Positions 53,013-62,270 are shown, counted from the stretch's first letter. The stretch is DNA of 64,000 nucleotides from Kitasatospora azatica KCTC 9699 (GCF_000744785.1 NZ_JQMO01000002.1:744001-808000), one strand, 5' to 3'. The notes: generated by a model from the sequence alone, not told the origin. Made by a program: numbers and translations.

Positions 53013-54923
53013 ATGGCCACTGACACCCACCGGGCGGACATCGACGTGATGGCCGCCGGGGCCGAGGCGGTGAGCCGCAACGCCGACATCATCAGCGAAC
53101 GAGAACAGGCGGCCCTGCGCGCCGCGACCGTACTCGTGGCGGGATGCGGCGGCGGTGGCGCCGTCGTCGAACCACTGGCCCGGCTCGGTGTGCTGCGCTT
53201 CCGGCTCGCCGACCCCGACCGCTTCGACGTCTCGAACCTGAACCGGCAGGCCTGCGTACAGGCCGACCTGGGCCGTTCGAAGCCCGAGGCGATCGCCGAC
53301 CGGATTCGCGCTCTCAACCCCTCGGCCGAAGTGACCGTCTACCCGCAGGGGCTGACCCTGGAGAACCTCGACGAGGCACTCGACGGCTCCCACATCGTCT
53401 TCGACGGCATCGACCCGACGATGTCGTCCTGGGTCAAGTACCAGCTGCACGAGCGGGCCGCCCGGCTCGGCATCCCCGTCCTGGCGGGTATGGACTTCGG
53501 TGGGAAACCGACCCTGTACGTCTTCGACTACCGGCGCAACCCGGTGCCGTTCTACGGCAGGGCGAGCGCGGAGGCGCACCGCGAGAACCGTCTGTGGGAA
53601 TCGTTGCGGTGGATCGGCAGGACCCAGGTCCCCAGCGACTTCCTGGCCGTGCAGACCGACCGGCGCGTCAACGGGGGCGCCTGGCCGCAGATCGGCTACT
53701 GCCTCCTCGGCCTGGCCACACTGACCGCCAGAACGGTCGTGGACCTGCTCATGAACCGCAGGACACGGGACGTCGTCACCATGGACGTGCATGCCGCGGT
53801 CATGCCCCGCCCGGCCGCCCTGCTGCACCGGGCGCGGCTGCCGGTGGAGATCGTACGGTCCCGACGGGCGCTACGCGCCGCCTCCCGGCGCGGTCCCTTC
53901 CGGCCCTCGGCCGCGCCACAGCCCCCGCGCCCGCTGCCGGAGCGGCTCGCCACCGTGCTGGACGGCGCCCGGCTCGCCCCTTCCGCCTTCAACGCCCAGC
54001 CGTGGGCGTTCGAACTCCTCGACGACCGCACGGTCCGGCTGGCGCACGACCCGCAGCGCTGGCCCGCCGCCGTCCGGGACCCGCTGGGCTGGGCGGAGAG
54101 CCTCGGCTGCGCTCTGGGATCCATGGCCTACCTGGCGCACGGCGAGTGGGAGGCCTCGACCTCGTCGGATCGGCCAGCCGACGAGGACGGGACGCCCGCG
54201 TTCGTCGGCCGGTTCCACTGCGAACGCCTCCGCGACGACGTCCTCGTTCGGCAGGGCGCGCTCGGCCTGCGCTCCACCCACCGGGAGGGCCTGCTGCGCA
54301 CCCCTCTCGACACGGCGACGGCGAAGCGGATCGAACTGCTGTGCGCCGAGCGGAACCTCTCCCTGGAGACGGTGACCGGCCCCACCGCCCTGGCCCGGCT
54401 CGCCCGGACCGAGCTCGACTCAGCCATGGCCGCCGCCCCGGCGTCGGACGCCCAACTCCGGGCCTGGCTGCGGGAACGCGCACGGAACGACAGCGGCCGC
54501 CGTTCCTTCGGGGACCCGCGCGACCTCCTCGACCGCTCGGGGGCGACCGGCGTGGTCGCCCGCGCCATCGACAGCGAGGCGGTACCGCGGGCGCTGGTCC
54601 GCCAACTGGCCTCAGCGGCGGCCGGCGGTCGGGCACGGAGGCTGCGCGACTGCGGGGCCGTGCTCGTCCTGCGCGGTCCGCGCCGGACCGTCGCCGACCG
54701 CCTCGAAGCGGGAGCCACGCTGATGCACATCTGGCTCGCACTGACCGAGGCCGGATACGCGGCCCAGCCGCTGGGCGCCGAGTTCGGTCGCCCGGCGGCC
54801 GGACTCGGCCCCGACGGGGACAACGAGGTCCTGACGGTCCTGCGCACCGGACGGGCCACGACCACCCCGCTCCGCCAGGGCGCGCGCTGCCCGATCGAGG
54901 ACTCCGTCCGGTGGGCTGGATAG
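53013..54923 (+). CDS. ThiF/MoeB-type E1-like domain fused to nitroreductase-like domain
   Basis: 636 aa. N-terminal E1/ThiF Rossmann domain (residues ~30-270): VLVAGCGGGGAVVEPLARLG, then LADPDRFDVSNLNRQACVQA (ATP/Mg binding and Arg). The C-terminal nitroreductase-like domain (~310-630) begins LATVLDGARLAPSAFNAQPW and ends with APQPLGAEF-type and LTVLRTGRATTTP. The same fusion type is known from mycobacterial MoeY (Rv1355c). No CxxC zinc motifs are obvious in the E1 part. It could adenylate a carboxylate/C-terminus and carry flavin chemistry; role in this cluster is unknown. Confidence 0.8.
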   Translation: MATDTHRADIDVMAAGAEAVSRNADIISEREQAALRAATVLVAGCGGGGAVVEPLARLGVLRFRLADPDRFDVSNLNRQACVQADLGRSKPEAIADRIRALNPSAEVTVYPQGLTLENLDEALDGSHIVFDGIDPTMSSWVKYQLHERAARLGIPVLAGMDFGGKPTLYVFDYRRNPVPFYGRASAEAHRENRLWESLRWIGRTQVPSDFLAVQTDRRVNGGAWPQIGYCLLGLATLTARTVVDLLMNRRTRDVVTMDVHAAVMPRPAALLHRARLPVEIVRSRRALRAASRRGPFRPSAAPQPPRPLPERLATVLDGARLAPSAFNAQPWAFELLDDRTVRLAHDPQRWPAAVRDPLGWAESLGCALGSMAYLAHGEWEASTSSDRPADEDGTPAFVGRFHCERLRDDVLVRQGALGLRSTHREGLLRTPLDTATAKRIELLCAERNLSLETVTGPTALARLARTELDSAMAAAPASDAQLRAWLRERARNDSGRRSFGDPRDLLDRSGATGVVARAIDSEAVPRALVRQLASAAAGGRARRLRDCGAVLVLRGPRRTVADRLEAGATLMHIWLALTEAGYAAQPLGAEFGRPAAGLGPDGDNEVLTVLRTGRATTTPLRQGARCPIEDSVRWAG

Positions 54924-54984
54924 CCCCCCAGCCCCGGGCAGTCACCGGAGCTTGTCCCGCGCGGAAATACGATTCTGGGCCTAA

Positions 54985-55131
54985 CCTCAAAGGACGGCCC
55001 CGATCAACCAAACCGGCACGTCGAACGTCGTCCCGTCGACCGCCATCAGCCGCCAACGCCCGTACCACGCACCAGTGGTGGAATCGGTCGCCATTGGCCG
55101 GGCGGTCTGCTCGAACAGGGCCTTCAGCGGC
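54985..55131 (-). pseudogene. IS4-type transposase fragment
   Basis: On the minus strand the codons read GPEPLKALFEQTARPMATDS, TTGAWYGRWRLMAVDGTTFD, VPV, the first catalytic-Asp region (AVDGTT) of an IS4-type DDE transposase. Both ends are missing. It abuts a second, unrelated transposase remnant on the plus strand. Confidence 0.7.
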
Positions 55132-56008
55132 TCTGGTCCGAGCTTGACCCGGGCCCGGGAGATCGCCGTGGAGCTGTTGATCCTGGCCCGGCGCTACGAC
55201 GCCCTCGAGCCCCTGCTGGAGGAGCGGCTCGAGGACGTGATCGAGCTCCTCGGCTTCGGCGATCCGCTGGTGCGTGCACTCGCCGCCCGCCGGGCGTTGG
55301 TCGACCTGAAACAGCCGCGGCTTCGGGCCATGGACCTGCTGGTCGACGAACACACCCGAGCCGCCGTGCAGGAAGCGGTGTTCTTCGCCGCCGCGAACCT
55401 CCTCGACCTCGAAGTCGACCTGCTCTTCCAAGAAGGCGAAGGACAAGGCCGTCAGGGCCGGCCTCAAGCGCGCTGTCCCACCGCCGGACATCGTGCACCG
55501 CAAGGCCGAGTGCGCACTTCGCGACCACCCCTCGCTCGGCCGGTGGCTCAAGCAGTCCCCGACCGGACGGCTCTCCATCGACCGCGCCAAGGTCAAGACC
55601 GAGGCCAACCTCGACGGCAAGTACCTCCTGGCTACCTCCGACCCGGACCTGACCGCCGAGGACGTCGCCCTTGGCTACAAGAACCTCCTGGAAGCCGAAC
55701 GGGCCTTCCGCACCATGAAGTCGACCTTGTATCTACGGCCGGTCTACCACCGCGTGGATGACCGGATCCGCGCTCACGTGCTGCTGTGCTGGCTGGCCCT
55801 GCTGCTGATCCGCGTGGCCGAACGCCGCACCGACACCACCTGGCGGACCATCAGAACCGAACTCCAGAGGCTCCACCAGGTCACCCTCGCCGGGCCCGCC
55901 GGACGCCTCCAGCAAACTACCGACACCACCGAGGCCCAGGTCCGAATCTTCCGGGACTGCGGCGTCCCGATGCCACCAAAGATGAGCGGCCTCGCGCCTG
56001 CCGAATAG
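55132..56008 (+). pseudogene. IS1634-type transposase with internal deletion
   Basis: The first part (to ~55433) reads ELLGFGDPLVRALAARRALV, LVDEHTRAAVQEAVFFAAAN, LLDLEVDLLF. The normal DDE segment that should follow is missing, and the frame shifts to AKDKAVRAGLKRAVPPPDIV, AERAFRTMKSTLYLRPVYHR, DRIRAHVLLCWLALLLIRVA and ends at TAG 56008. The catalytic core is deleted, so the element is dead. Confidence 0.75.
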
Positions 56009-56459
56009 CCCCTGACCTGGCCAAACATCCACCAGAGCCGTGGACACACGACCCCGGCGGGCCATCACGCCCGAACCCGCAGGTCACCCCCGAAATCCGG
56101 CCCAGTTATGTGCCCACACACTGTCGAACTCGGGGGGGCGGATGGAAACGGTACTGGTAGGAGCGGACAGGTTCGTGGCACACAACGCAAATCCGGCGGT
56201 CGCCATCGAATACGGACCAGCCGTTTCCCCTCTTGCGCCAGGGCTTCCGTCCGGCCTGTGCTCTTCAAGTTGGCATCGCTCATTTGCTCTTGTCCCGCTT
56301 GGCGGCGGTCAGCGCCTGGGCGTCGACCTCGCGGTCCCGGTCCACCAGCACGGGCGCGCTCCGGGACGTCGTCGGCTGCGTCGCGGACGTAGCCGCACGG
56401 CCAGGCTGCCGTGACCTCTTCGCTGGCCGCCTCTGGCTGCCCAGTCCTACGGGTGGGGC
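56009..56459. other. Intergenic region, possible small remnants
   Basis: No supported gene. On the minus strand a frame ends VLVDRDREVDAQALTAAKRD-KSK and its stop overlaps an ATG beginning MSDANLKSTGRTEALAQEG (~56283), which looks partly coding, but neither frame has homology that I recognise. Confidence 0.4.
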
Positions 56460-58190
56460 TCAGCCGTGCCGGTGGGTGTCCTGGATGTGCCCGCTGGTGT
56501 CGGCCTTCAAATAGCCGGAGCCGTAAGCATCCGACAGGTAGATGCTGATAAGCGGCTCGTCACTGAAGCGGTCGGGGCCCTCCAGCATGATGTAGCGGCC
56601 GGTCGGATGTGGGACGTTCAGCGTGTCCTGCGCCTTCTGGAGAAGTCCGGGGAGGCAGTCCCAATTGACGCTGTTCAGGTCGACGGGCTTGTCGCCGGAG
56701 CTGACGGTGCCTTCAGGCCGGTGGGTGCCCGCCCCTTTGCTGTAGCTGAACTGGTCGTACAGGTGCGGGTTCGCGGCCGTCGGCACGTCGGACTCCGCGT
56801 GGGTCGAGTAGACGGAAAGGCTGAGGGCCTTGATGGTGTTCAACTGCTGCTGCTGTGAGGCGATGACCTCGCGCACTCCCTGAGGGGTCAGCAGGCCCGC
56901 TCCTGCAGGGGACTGGACCGCCCCTGGCCGGCAGTCCACCGCGTCGGGCGCGAACATGCCCGTGCTCCAGACCGTCACACCGGCCACAGTCACCAGGACG
57001 ACAGCGACCGACGACAGGACGAGGACCCGGCGGCGAGTACGAGCCTTCGCCGCGGGCTTCTCGTTCTCCTGGGCCGCCTTGCCCAGCCGAGCCTCCCGCC
57101 GCTTGCGCAGAGCCGCCATTTCGGCGGACCGTTCGGAGTCGCTCCGGTGTGGGGACTTCTCCGCCCCGCGGGCTTTCGGACCATCGCTCTTCGTACCGCG
57201 GGCTTTCGGTCTGTCCTCGTGCGGGTGGCGCCCGGACGGCGGGGCGTCCTGCGGAACGGCGTCCTGAGGCTCCGGTGCGAGGTGCTTGTTCAGGTGGACC
57301 GTCGGGCCGGGCTTGACCATGCTGACATTCGGCCCGGATCTTCGCGGGTCCGCTTGGCGGGCCTTCTGAGCGACGGCCAGCAGGCGGTCGAAGCGCGCGA
57401 TACCCGGCCGCTGCGCCGGGTCCTTGGCGAGAGCCTCTGCCAGGAGCGGTGCGAGCGCACCCGCGCGGACCGGGTCCGGGAGGGGCTCCTGCAGGACGGC
57501 GGCGACGGTGGCGAAGTCGTTCGCACGCCGGTAGGGGTGGTGCCCCTCGACGGCGACGTACAGCACCATGCTCAGTGCCCACAGGTCTGCGGACGGGCCG
57601 GGCTCCCCGCTCCGCAGGCGTTCGGGGGCCAGGTAGTCGGGGGCCGTGTAGCCGGGCTCCGCGAGTGCCGTCCCAGCCGCGTCATTCAGGGCGGCGATGC
57701 CGAAGCCGGAGAGGACCGGCGTACCGTCGGGGCGGATGAGGACGTTGCCGGGCCGCAGATCACCGTAGTGCAACCCCAGGCCGTGCGCGGCGCGCAGCCC
57801 GGCCAGGATCCCCCGCCCGATCCCGGCCGCCTCGGGCACTTCCAACGGTCCGTCGGACAGCTGCTCGGCAAGGCTGCGTCCGGTCACCAGCTCCGTCACG
57901 AGCCAGGGGTGCTCGCCGCTGTCCACGACACACTGCACCGCGGCGATGCTGGGGTGCTGCAGGCGCATCAGCTCCTGTACCCTCCGCAGGACCTGCTCAC
58001 GCCACCGGTCCCGCTCCGCCCGCCCGGTCGGCGAGGAGTCGGCGGGACGGAGCTCGCGAAGCACGACCTCCTTCTCGAGCAGCGTCTCCCGTGCCCGCCA
58101 GACCACCGCTCCCGCAGCGGCGCCTTCCAGCGGTTCCAGCAGTTCATAGCGTCCATCGATGAGCCGGCGGTGCGGCCCCGCAGTAGTCAT
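56460..58190 (-). CDS. Membrane-anchored Ser/Thr kinase-like protein (probable pseudokinase)
   Basis: 576 aa. Kinase-fold N-terminus: YELLEPLEGAAAGAVVWRAR, catalytic-loop equivalent LHYGDLRPGNVLIRPDG, APE region DYLAPERLRSGEPGPSADLW. Key residues are altered: the beta-3 Lys site reads VVLREL (Arg), HRD is YGD, and DFG is GFG, so ATP-Mg catalysis is unlikely. A basic linker with KARGTKSDGPKARG is followed by a single transmembrane helix VLVLSSVAVVLVTVAGVTVW (~395-415) and an ~150-aa extracytoplasmic domain. ATG 58190 chosen; upstream in-frame starts (58199, 58229) exist. Divergent from the RiPP-like locus. Confidence 0.8.
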   Translation of the reverse strand: MTTAGPHRRLIDGRYELLEPLEGAAAGAVVWRARETLLEKEVVLRELRPADSSPTGRAERDRWREQVLRRVQELMRLQHPSIAAVQCVVDSGEHPWLVTELVTGRSLAEQLSDGPLEVPEAAGIGRGILAGLRAAHGLGLHYGDLRPGNVLIRPDGTPVLSGFGIAALNDAAGTALAEPGYTAPDYLAPERLRSGEPGPSADLWALSMVLYVAVEGHHPYRRANDFATVAAVLQEPLPDPVRAGALAPLLAEALAKDPAQRPGIARFDRLLAVAQKARQADPRRSGPNVSMVKPGPTVHLNKHLAPEPQDAVPQDAPPSGRHPHEDRPKARGTKSDGPKARGAEKSPHRSDSERSAEMAALRKRREARLGKAAQENEKPAAKARTRRRVLVLSSVAVVLVTVAGVTVWSTGMFAPDAVDCRPGAVQSPAGAGLLTPQGVREVIASQQQQLNTIKALSLSVYSTHAESDVPTAANPHLYDQFSYSKGAGTHRPEGTVSSGDKPVDLNSVNWDCLPGLLQKAQDTLNVPHPTGRYIMLEGPDRFSDEPLISIYLSDAYGSGYLKADTSGHIQDTHRHG

Positions 58191-58587
58191 GCCCGGCATC
58201 GTAGGAGGTACCGGCTGGTTCACCATCACTCGGACGGATAACAGTTGCGTCGGGAGATGGCCGATTGCTCGAACCTCGGGTGGCCCGAATCCTCGTCTTC
58301 CTGCCGCCGGACCTCGGCCCGTCCCACCCGACTGCCGACTGCCGCCGGGGTGATTCCACGGCGGCGGAGGATGCGGCGGTGCGGGTCCGGCCGTAGCACC
58401 GCCAAGGTGATGCCGCCGGCGATATCTGACTGATCGTCAAGTCATGTTCCAGCAACAGTCGTTCACAGAACGAGCCGTTCGAGCTGCGCAGCGACCCGGC
58501 GTTTATTCCGTGTAAACAGCCGCGCCGCACTCTGGTCACATGCGAAGCGCCGACCGGCGCAGCGCACGACGAGATGGGGGATTCGCC
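58191..58587. other. Divergent region upstream of the RiPP-like precursor
   Basis: Promoter-bearing interval of ~400 bases. A minus-strand frame (GGITLAVLRPDPHRRILRRR, GITPAAVGSRVGRAEV, ending at TGA near 58226) has good codon bias but no start, resembling a truncated gene, perhaps Clp-N-like. Promoter elements of the precursor were not resolved. Confidence 0.4.
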
Positions 58588-58695
58588 GTGAAGAAGATTG
58601 TCACCGGCAAGAAGATCGCGGTCCGCAAGCCGGGTGCGGTTCGGCTGACCGCGATGTGCACCAACTACGGCTACGGCAACTGCTGCTGCCTCTGA
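58588..58695 (+). CDS. Candidate RiPP precursor peptide (35 aa)
   Basis: 35 aa. The first 23 residues are a lysine/arginine-rich leader-like part (MKKIVTGKKIAVRKPGAVRL, TAM); the last 12 are CTNYGYGNCCCL with four cysteines. GTG start with GGGGG seven bases upstream. A 19-bp hairpin follows, then genes for a PqqD-like/M50 fusion, a TPR protein and an FMN reductase in the same direction. Small size, leader/core asymmetry, Cys-rich C-terminus and the adjacent RRE-like protease support a ribosomally synthesised, modified peptide. The modification is not predictable: no LanM, radical SAM, YcaO or ATP-grasp is visible. Confidence 0.7.
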   Translation: MKKIVTGKKIAVRKPGAVRLTAMCTNYGYGNCCCL

Positions 58696-58703
58696 CAGCG
58701 GCC

Positions 58704-58746
58704 GTCCGGCGGGCCGGGAGCGTGGAGCGCTCCCGGCCCGCCGGAC
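58704..58746 (+). terminator. Strong hairpin between precursor and processing genes
   Basis: A perfect 19-bp stem starting GTCCGGCGGGCCGGGAGCG and its complement ending CCGGAC, with a five-base loop. Placed right after the precursor stop, it probably attenuates transcription so that precursor mRNA exceeds that of the downstream enzymes, and may stabilise the short transcript. Confidence 0.8.
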
Positions 58747-58780
58747 GGGGCCGGACCCGCCGAAGGACAGGGGCACCCCG

Positions 58781-60082
58781 ATGGTGAACGACGCACCGCT
58801 CCGCTTCCACCGGCTGACCTACCTCGACCAGGGGGACGAGGTGGTGGTCGGACGCACCGACATCGACTCCTACGGGGCGTTCCCGCCCGACGGGGCCGCG
58901 CTGCTCCGCCGTCTGGAGAGCGGCGCCGCCCCGCAGGACGCCGCGGGCTGGTACCGCGCCGAGTTCGGCGAGGAGGTGGACCTCGACGACTTCCTCGACA
59001 CCCTGCGCGAACTCGACTTCCTGCTCGGCGACGAGCAGGAACAGGACACCGAACGACTCCCGCACCGCACCGTCCCGTTGCAGCGCCTCGGCCGCGCACT
59101 GTTCTCCCCGCCCGCGTGGCTGGGATACGCCGCGCTGCTGGCCGCCGCCGTCCTCGCCTGCCTGGACCGGCCGGCGCTGCTTCCGCGTCCGGGCAATCTG
59201 TTCTTCAGCCCGTACGCGCTGCTGGTACAGCTGGTGGTGTTCGTCAGCCAGCCGGTGTTCATGCTGGTGCACGAGTACGGGCATGTGCTGGCGGGCCGCC
59301 GGCTGGGGCTGCGCACCACGCTGCGGATCAGCCGCCGACTGTACTTCCTCGCCTTCGAGACCGCCCTGGACGGCCTGGTGGTGCTCCCCAGGCGGAGCCG
59401 CCTGCTGCCGGTACTGGCCGGGATGCTGGTGGACGTGCTCGGCATGGCCGCGCTGACGGTGGCCGCCTGGACGAGCTGCGCACCGGACGGCACGCCGAGC
59501 ACCGCCGGACGGGTCTGCCTGGCGCTGGCGTTCACGGCGATCCCGCGGCTGCTGGCCCAGTTCTACTTCTTCCTGCGCACCGACCTGTACCACCTGGCCG
59601 TCGTCGTGCTCGGCGGCAGCGACCCGCACGGCACGGCCCGCGCGTACGTCGCCAACCGGCTGAACCGGCTGCGCGGGCGTACCGACCGGCTGACCGACGA
59701 GAGCCGCTGGCACCCGAAGGACGCCGCCGCCGTGCGCTGGTACGCCCCGGCGTACCTGCTCGGGTACGCCGCCATGACGGTGATGCTCGTGACCGTGGTG
59801 GTGCCGGTCGGCTGGCGGTTCGCCGGTTCGGCGCTGGCGACGGTGCGGGACGGCTCGGTGCCGTTCACCCGGCTCGCGGACGCGGCGTTCGCCCTGGCCA
59901 TGGTCGGGGTGCAGCTGCTCGCAGTGGCGTACGGCGCCTGGCGGGCCTGGCGGCGACGCCGGGCCGCATCCGAAACGAGCATGACCATCAGCACCAGCAC
60001 CAGCACCAGCACCAGCACCAGCACCAGCACCAGCACGAACGAGTCGTCACACCAAGGGGGAGCCCATGTCCGGCCCGTCTGA
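58781..60082 (+). CDS. PqqD-like domain fused to M50-type membrane metalloprotease
   Basis: 433 aa. Residues ~5-90 (VVVGRTDIDSYGAFPPDGAA, EEVDLDDFLDTLRELDFLLG) look like a PqqD-type winged helix, the RiPP-recognition fold that binds leader peptides. Then about six membrane helices with the zinc motif HEYGH in FMLVHEYGHVLAGRRLG (~160); a later Asp in AGMLVDVLGM may be the third ligand. The C-terminal ~25 residues are a Ser-Thr repeat from a (AGCACC)n tract. Predicted role: leader recognition and intramembrane or membrane-proximal cleavage/export of the peptide. ATG preceded by AGGGG; overlaps the TPR gene by 17 bases. Confidence 0.8.
   Translation: MVNDAPLRFHRLTYLDQGDEVVVGRTDIDSYGAFPPDGAALLRRLESGAAPQDAAGWYRAEFGEEVDLDDFLDTLRELDFLLGDEQEQDTERLPHRTVPLQRLGRALFSPPAWLGYAALLAAAVLACLDRPALLPRPGNLFFSPYALLVQLVVFVSQPVFMLVHEYGHVLAGRRLGLRTTLRISRRLYFLAFETALDGLVVLPRRSRLLPVLAGMLVDVLGMAALTVAAWTSCAPDGTPSTAGRVCLALAFTAIPRLLAQFYFFLRTDLYHLAVVVLGGSDPHGTARAYVANRLNRLRGRTDRLTDESRWHPKDAAAVRWYAPAYLLGYAAMTVMLVTVVVPVGWRFAGSALATVRDGSVPFTRLADAAFALAMVGVQLLAVAYGAWRAWRRRRAASETSMTISTSTSTSTSTSTSTSTNESSHQGGAHVRPV
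59990..60036 (+). repeat. Hexanucleotide repeat (AGCACC), ~7.8 copies
   Basis: Tandem AGCACC units encode a Ser-Thr run near the C-terminus of the M50 protein. Because the unit is six bases, copy-number changes would alter tail length without shifting the frame. Confidence 0.9.
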
Positions 60083-62270
60083 CCGTCCGCCGTCCGCCGC
60101 GCAGTACCCGCCGTCCGCCGCGCAGCGCCCGCACCACTGGCTGGTCGCGCCCGACGAGAGCGCCGCCCGCGCCCTGGTCGCCGACACACTGGCCGAACCG
60201 GGCATGCCGCCGCTGCTCGCCGAACTCGACGCGCACCGCCGGCTGCGCGGACCGTTCACCGCCGCCGGCGCGCTGATGCGCCGGCTGGTACCGGCGGTAC
60301 TGGCCGCCGACCCGGAGCCGGCCATCCGGCACGACATCGAAATCCTCGCCGCCGCACCGGAGTTGCGCGAAGTACTGCCGTGCCGCCGGGAGACGCTGAC
60401 CTCGCTGACCGCGCCGCAGAAGCGCACCCGGTACTACCCGTACATCCGCACCACCCGGATCGCGCACGGGCTGATCGACTTCCAGACCGCGGTGCTCGAC
60501 GCCCCGGCGACCCTGGTGGTGCGGCACGCCGAGCACGCCGACCGGACGGACGCCGACTGGCTGGCCCTGCTGCTGCGCCGCGCCGACCCCGAGCGCCTAC
60601 GGATCGTGGTATGCACCGCGGGCACGGACGTCCCGCAGCCGCTGGCCGACGCACTCGCCGCCCACACCACCCGCCGCGAGGCGCCCGCCACACCCCTCGG
60701 ACCGCTGCCCGCCGACCCGGCCGCCCGCCGGGAGCTGGCCGCCGGCTGGGTCGCCGCCGACCGCAGCACCGACGACCCGGCGGCCGCCGCCTGCTACGCC
60801 GAACTGGAGCCTGCCGAGCGGGCCCGGCTGCACGAGGCCCGGGCCGAGGAACTGGCCGCCGCCGCCCGGGACGGCGAGTCCTCGCTGCTGCGCGGACCGC
60901 TCGCCCACCACCGGGCGCTGGGCGCCGACCCGGCCGGCGCGGGCGCGCTCGCCCTGCAGAACGCCATGCAGGAATGCCTGTTGGAGGGCTTCTACGACGC
61001 CCTGGTCGAACTCGGCCCGCTCGCCCACGCCGTGCTCGACTGGCAGACCCGCCCCGAGGACTGCTGGCTGGTCACCGCCCGGACGACCATCGCCTACAGC
61101 GTGATGGGCGACCGCGCCGACGACGCCCTGGCGCTGTACGACGACGCCTGCGCGAGCACCGCGCTGCCCGCCGTCCACATGTCGGCGGCGTACGGCCGCG
61201 CCATGGTCTACACCCGCTACCTGGAGCCCGAGCGGCGCGACCACCGCAAGGCGAAGGCGTGGGTGAACACCGCGGTCGCGCTCTCCCGCCTCGCCGACAC
61301 CGACGCCCGGCGCGCCTACAACCGGACCTTCAACGAGAACGGCCTGGCGCTGATCGAGATGCACCTCGGCGACCCGGTGCGCGCCCTCGAACTGGTCGAG
61401 GCGGGCATCGAGCGGATGGACGGCGCCCTCGACGCCGAGGACCAGGGCCAGCACCGCTCGGTCCTCGAGTACAACCGGGCCCAGCTGCTGGCCCGCCTGG
61501 TCGGCCCGGAGGCCGGCGCCGCCGCGTACGACCGGGTGATCGCGCAGGACCCGCACCACAGCGAGTACTACTTCGAACGCGCCGTGCTGCTGCGCAAGTT
61601 GGGCCGCGAAACGGAGGCGCTCGCCGACTACGAGCACGCCATCCGGACCTCCCCGCCCTACCCCGAGGCGGTCTACAACCGGGCCGACCTTCGGCTCGAA
61701 CTCGGCGACCTGGACGGGGCGTTGAGCGACTTCGACCGGGTGCTCGAGCTGGACCCGGAGTTCCTGGACGCGTACGTCAACCGGGCCGGGCTGCGCTACT
61801 CGCTCGGCGACCTGCCGGGCACCGCGAGCGACGTCGCCGAGGGCCTGGTCCGCGAGGCCGGACAGCCGCACCTGCTCGCGCTGCGCGGCCTGCTCGCCCA
61901 GGACGACGACCGCCCCGAGGACGCCCGCGCCGACCTTCGGGCCGCGCTCGCCCGCGACCCCGAACTGCCCGCCGCCTGGGCCGCGCTCGGTGTCCTGGCG
62001 TACGAGCGGGACGAGGCCGAGGAGTCCGTGCGCTGCTTCGACCGCTCGCTCCACCTGGACGAGGACCCGGTGGTCCGCGCCAACCGGGCGCTCGCCCACG
62101 AGAGTTCCGGCAACTGGAGGGCCGCCGCCGCGGACTACGCGGCCGCGATGGACCTGCTGCTGCCCGAGATCGCGGCGGCCCAGGACGAGGCGGACGCGGC
62201 GGAGGTGGTGGCGGAGCTGTCCAGGCTCCGCGAGCGACGCGCCGAGTGCGCCGTTCTCGGCGCGAGCTGA
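60066..62270 (+). CDS. TPR-repeat protein with STAND/activator-like N-terminal region
   Basis: 734 aa. The C-terminal ~250 residues contain consecutive tetratricopeptide repeats (YYFERAVLLRKLGRETEALA, AVYNRADLRLELGDLDGALS, AYVNRAGLRYSLGDLPGTAS, AAWAALGVLAYERDEAEESV). The N-terminal ~450 residues are helical and resemble the post-ATPase helical part of large regulators (LEPAERARLHEARAEELAAA), but no Walker A motif was found. Likely a scaffold or chaperone binding the precursor or maturation enzymes. ATG with GGGGGAG upstream, start inside the 3' end of the M50 gene. Confidence 0.85.
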   Translation: MSGPSDRPPSAAQYPPSAAQRPHHWLVAPDESAARALVADTLAEPGMPPLLAELDAHRRLRGPFTAAGALMRRLVPAVLAADPEPAIRHDIEILAAAPELREVLPCRRETLTSLTAPQKRTRYYPYIRTTRIAHGLIDFQTAVLDAPATLVVRHAEHADRTDADWLALLLRRADPERLRIVVCTAGTDVPQPLADALAAHTTRREAPATPLGPLPADPAARRELAAGWVAADRSTDDPAAAACYAELEPAERARLHEARAEELAAAARDGESSLLRGPLAHHRALGADPAGAGALALQNAMQECLLEGFYDALVELGPLAHAVLDWQTRPEDCWLVTARTTIAYSVMGDRADDALALYDDACASTALPAVHMSAAYGRAMVYTRYLEPERRDHRKAKAWVNTAVALSRLADTDARRAYNRTFNENGLALIEMHLGDPVRALELVEAGIERMDGALDAEDQGQHRSVLEYNRAQLLARLVGPEAGAAAYDRVIAQDPHHSEYYFERAVLLRKLGRETEALADYEHAIRTSPPYPEAVYNRADLRLELGDLDGALSDFDRVLELDPEFLDAYVNRAGLRYSLGDLPGTASDVAEGLVREAGQPHLLALRGLLAQDDDRPEDARADLRAALARDPELPAAWAALGVLAYERDEAEESVRCFDRSLHLDEDPVVRANRALAHESSGNWRAAAADYAAAMDLLLPEIAAAQDEADAAEVVAELSRLRERRAECAVLGAS

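Noticed and set aside
58256..58433. Second small peptide gene upstream of the RiPP-like precursor
   Set aside because: Frame is arginine-rich without leader/core character and lacks a good ribosome site; the opposite strand has better codon bias.
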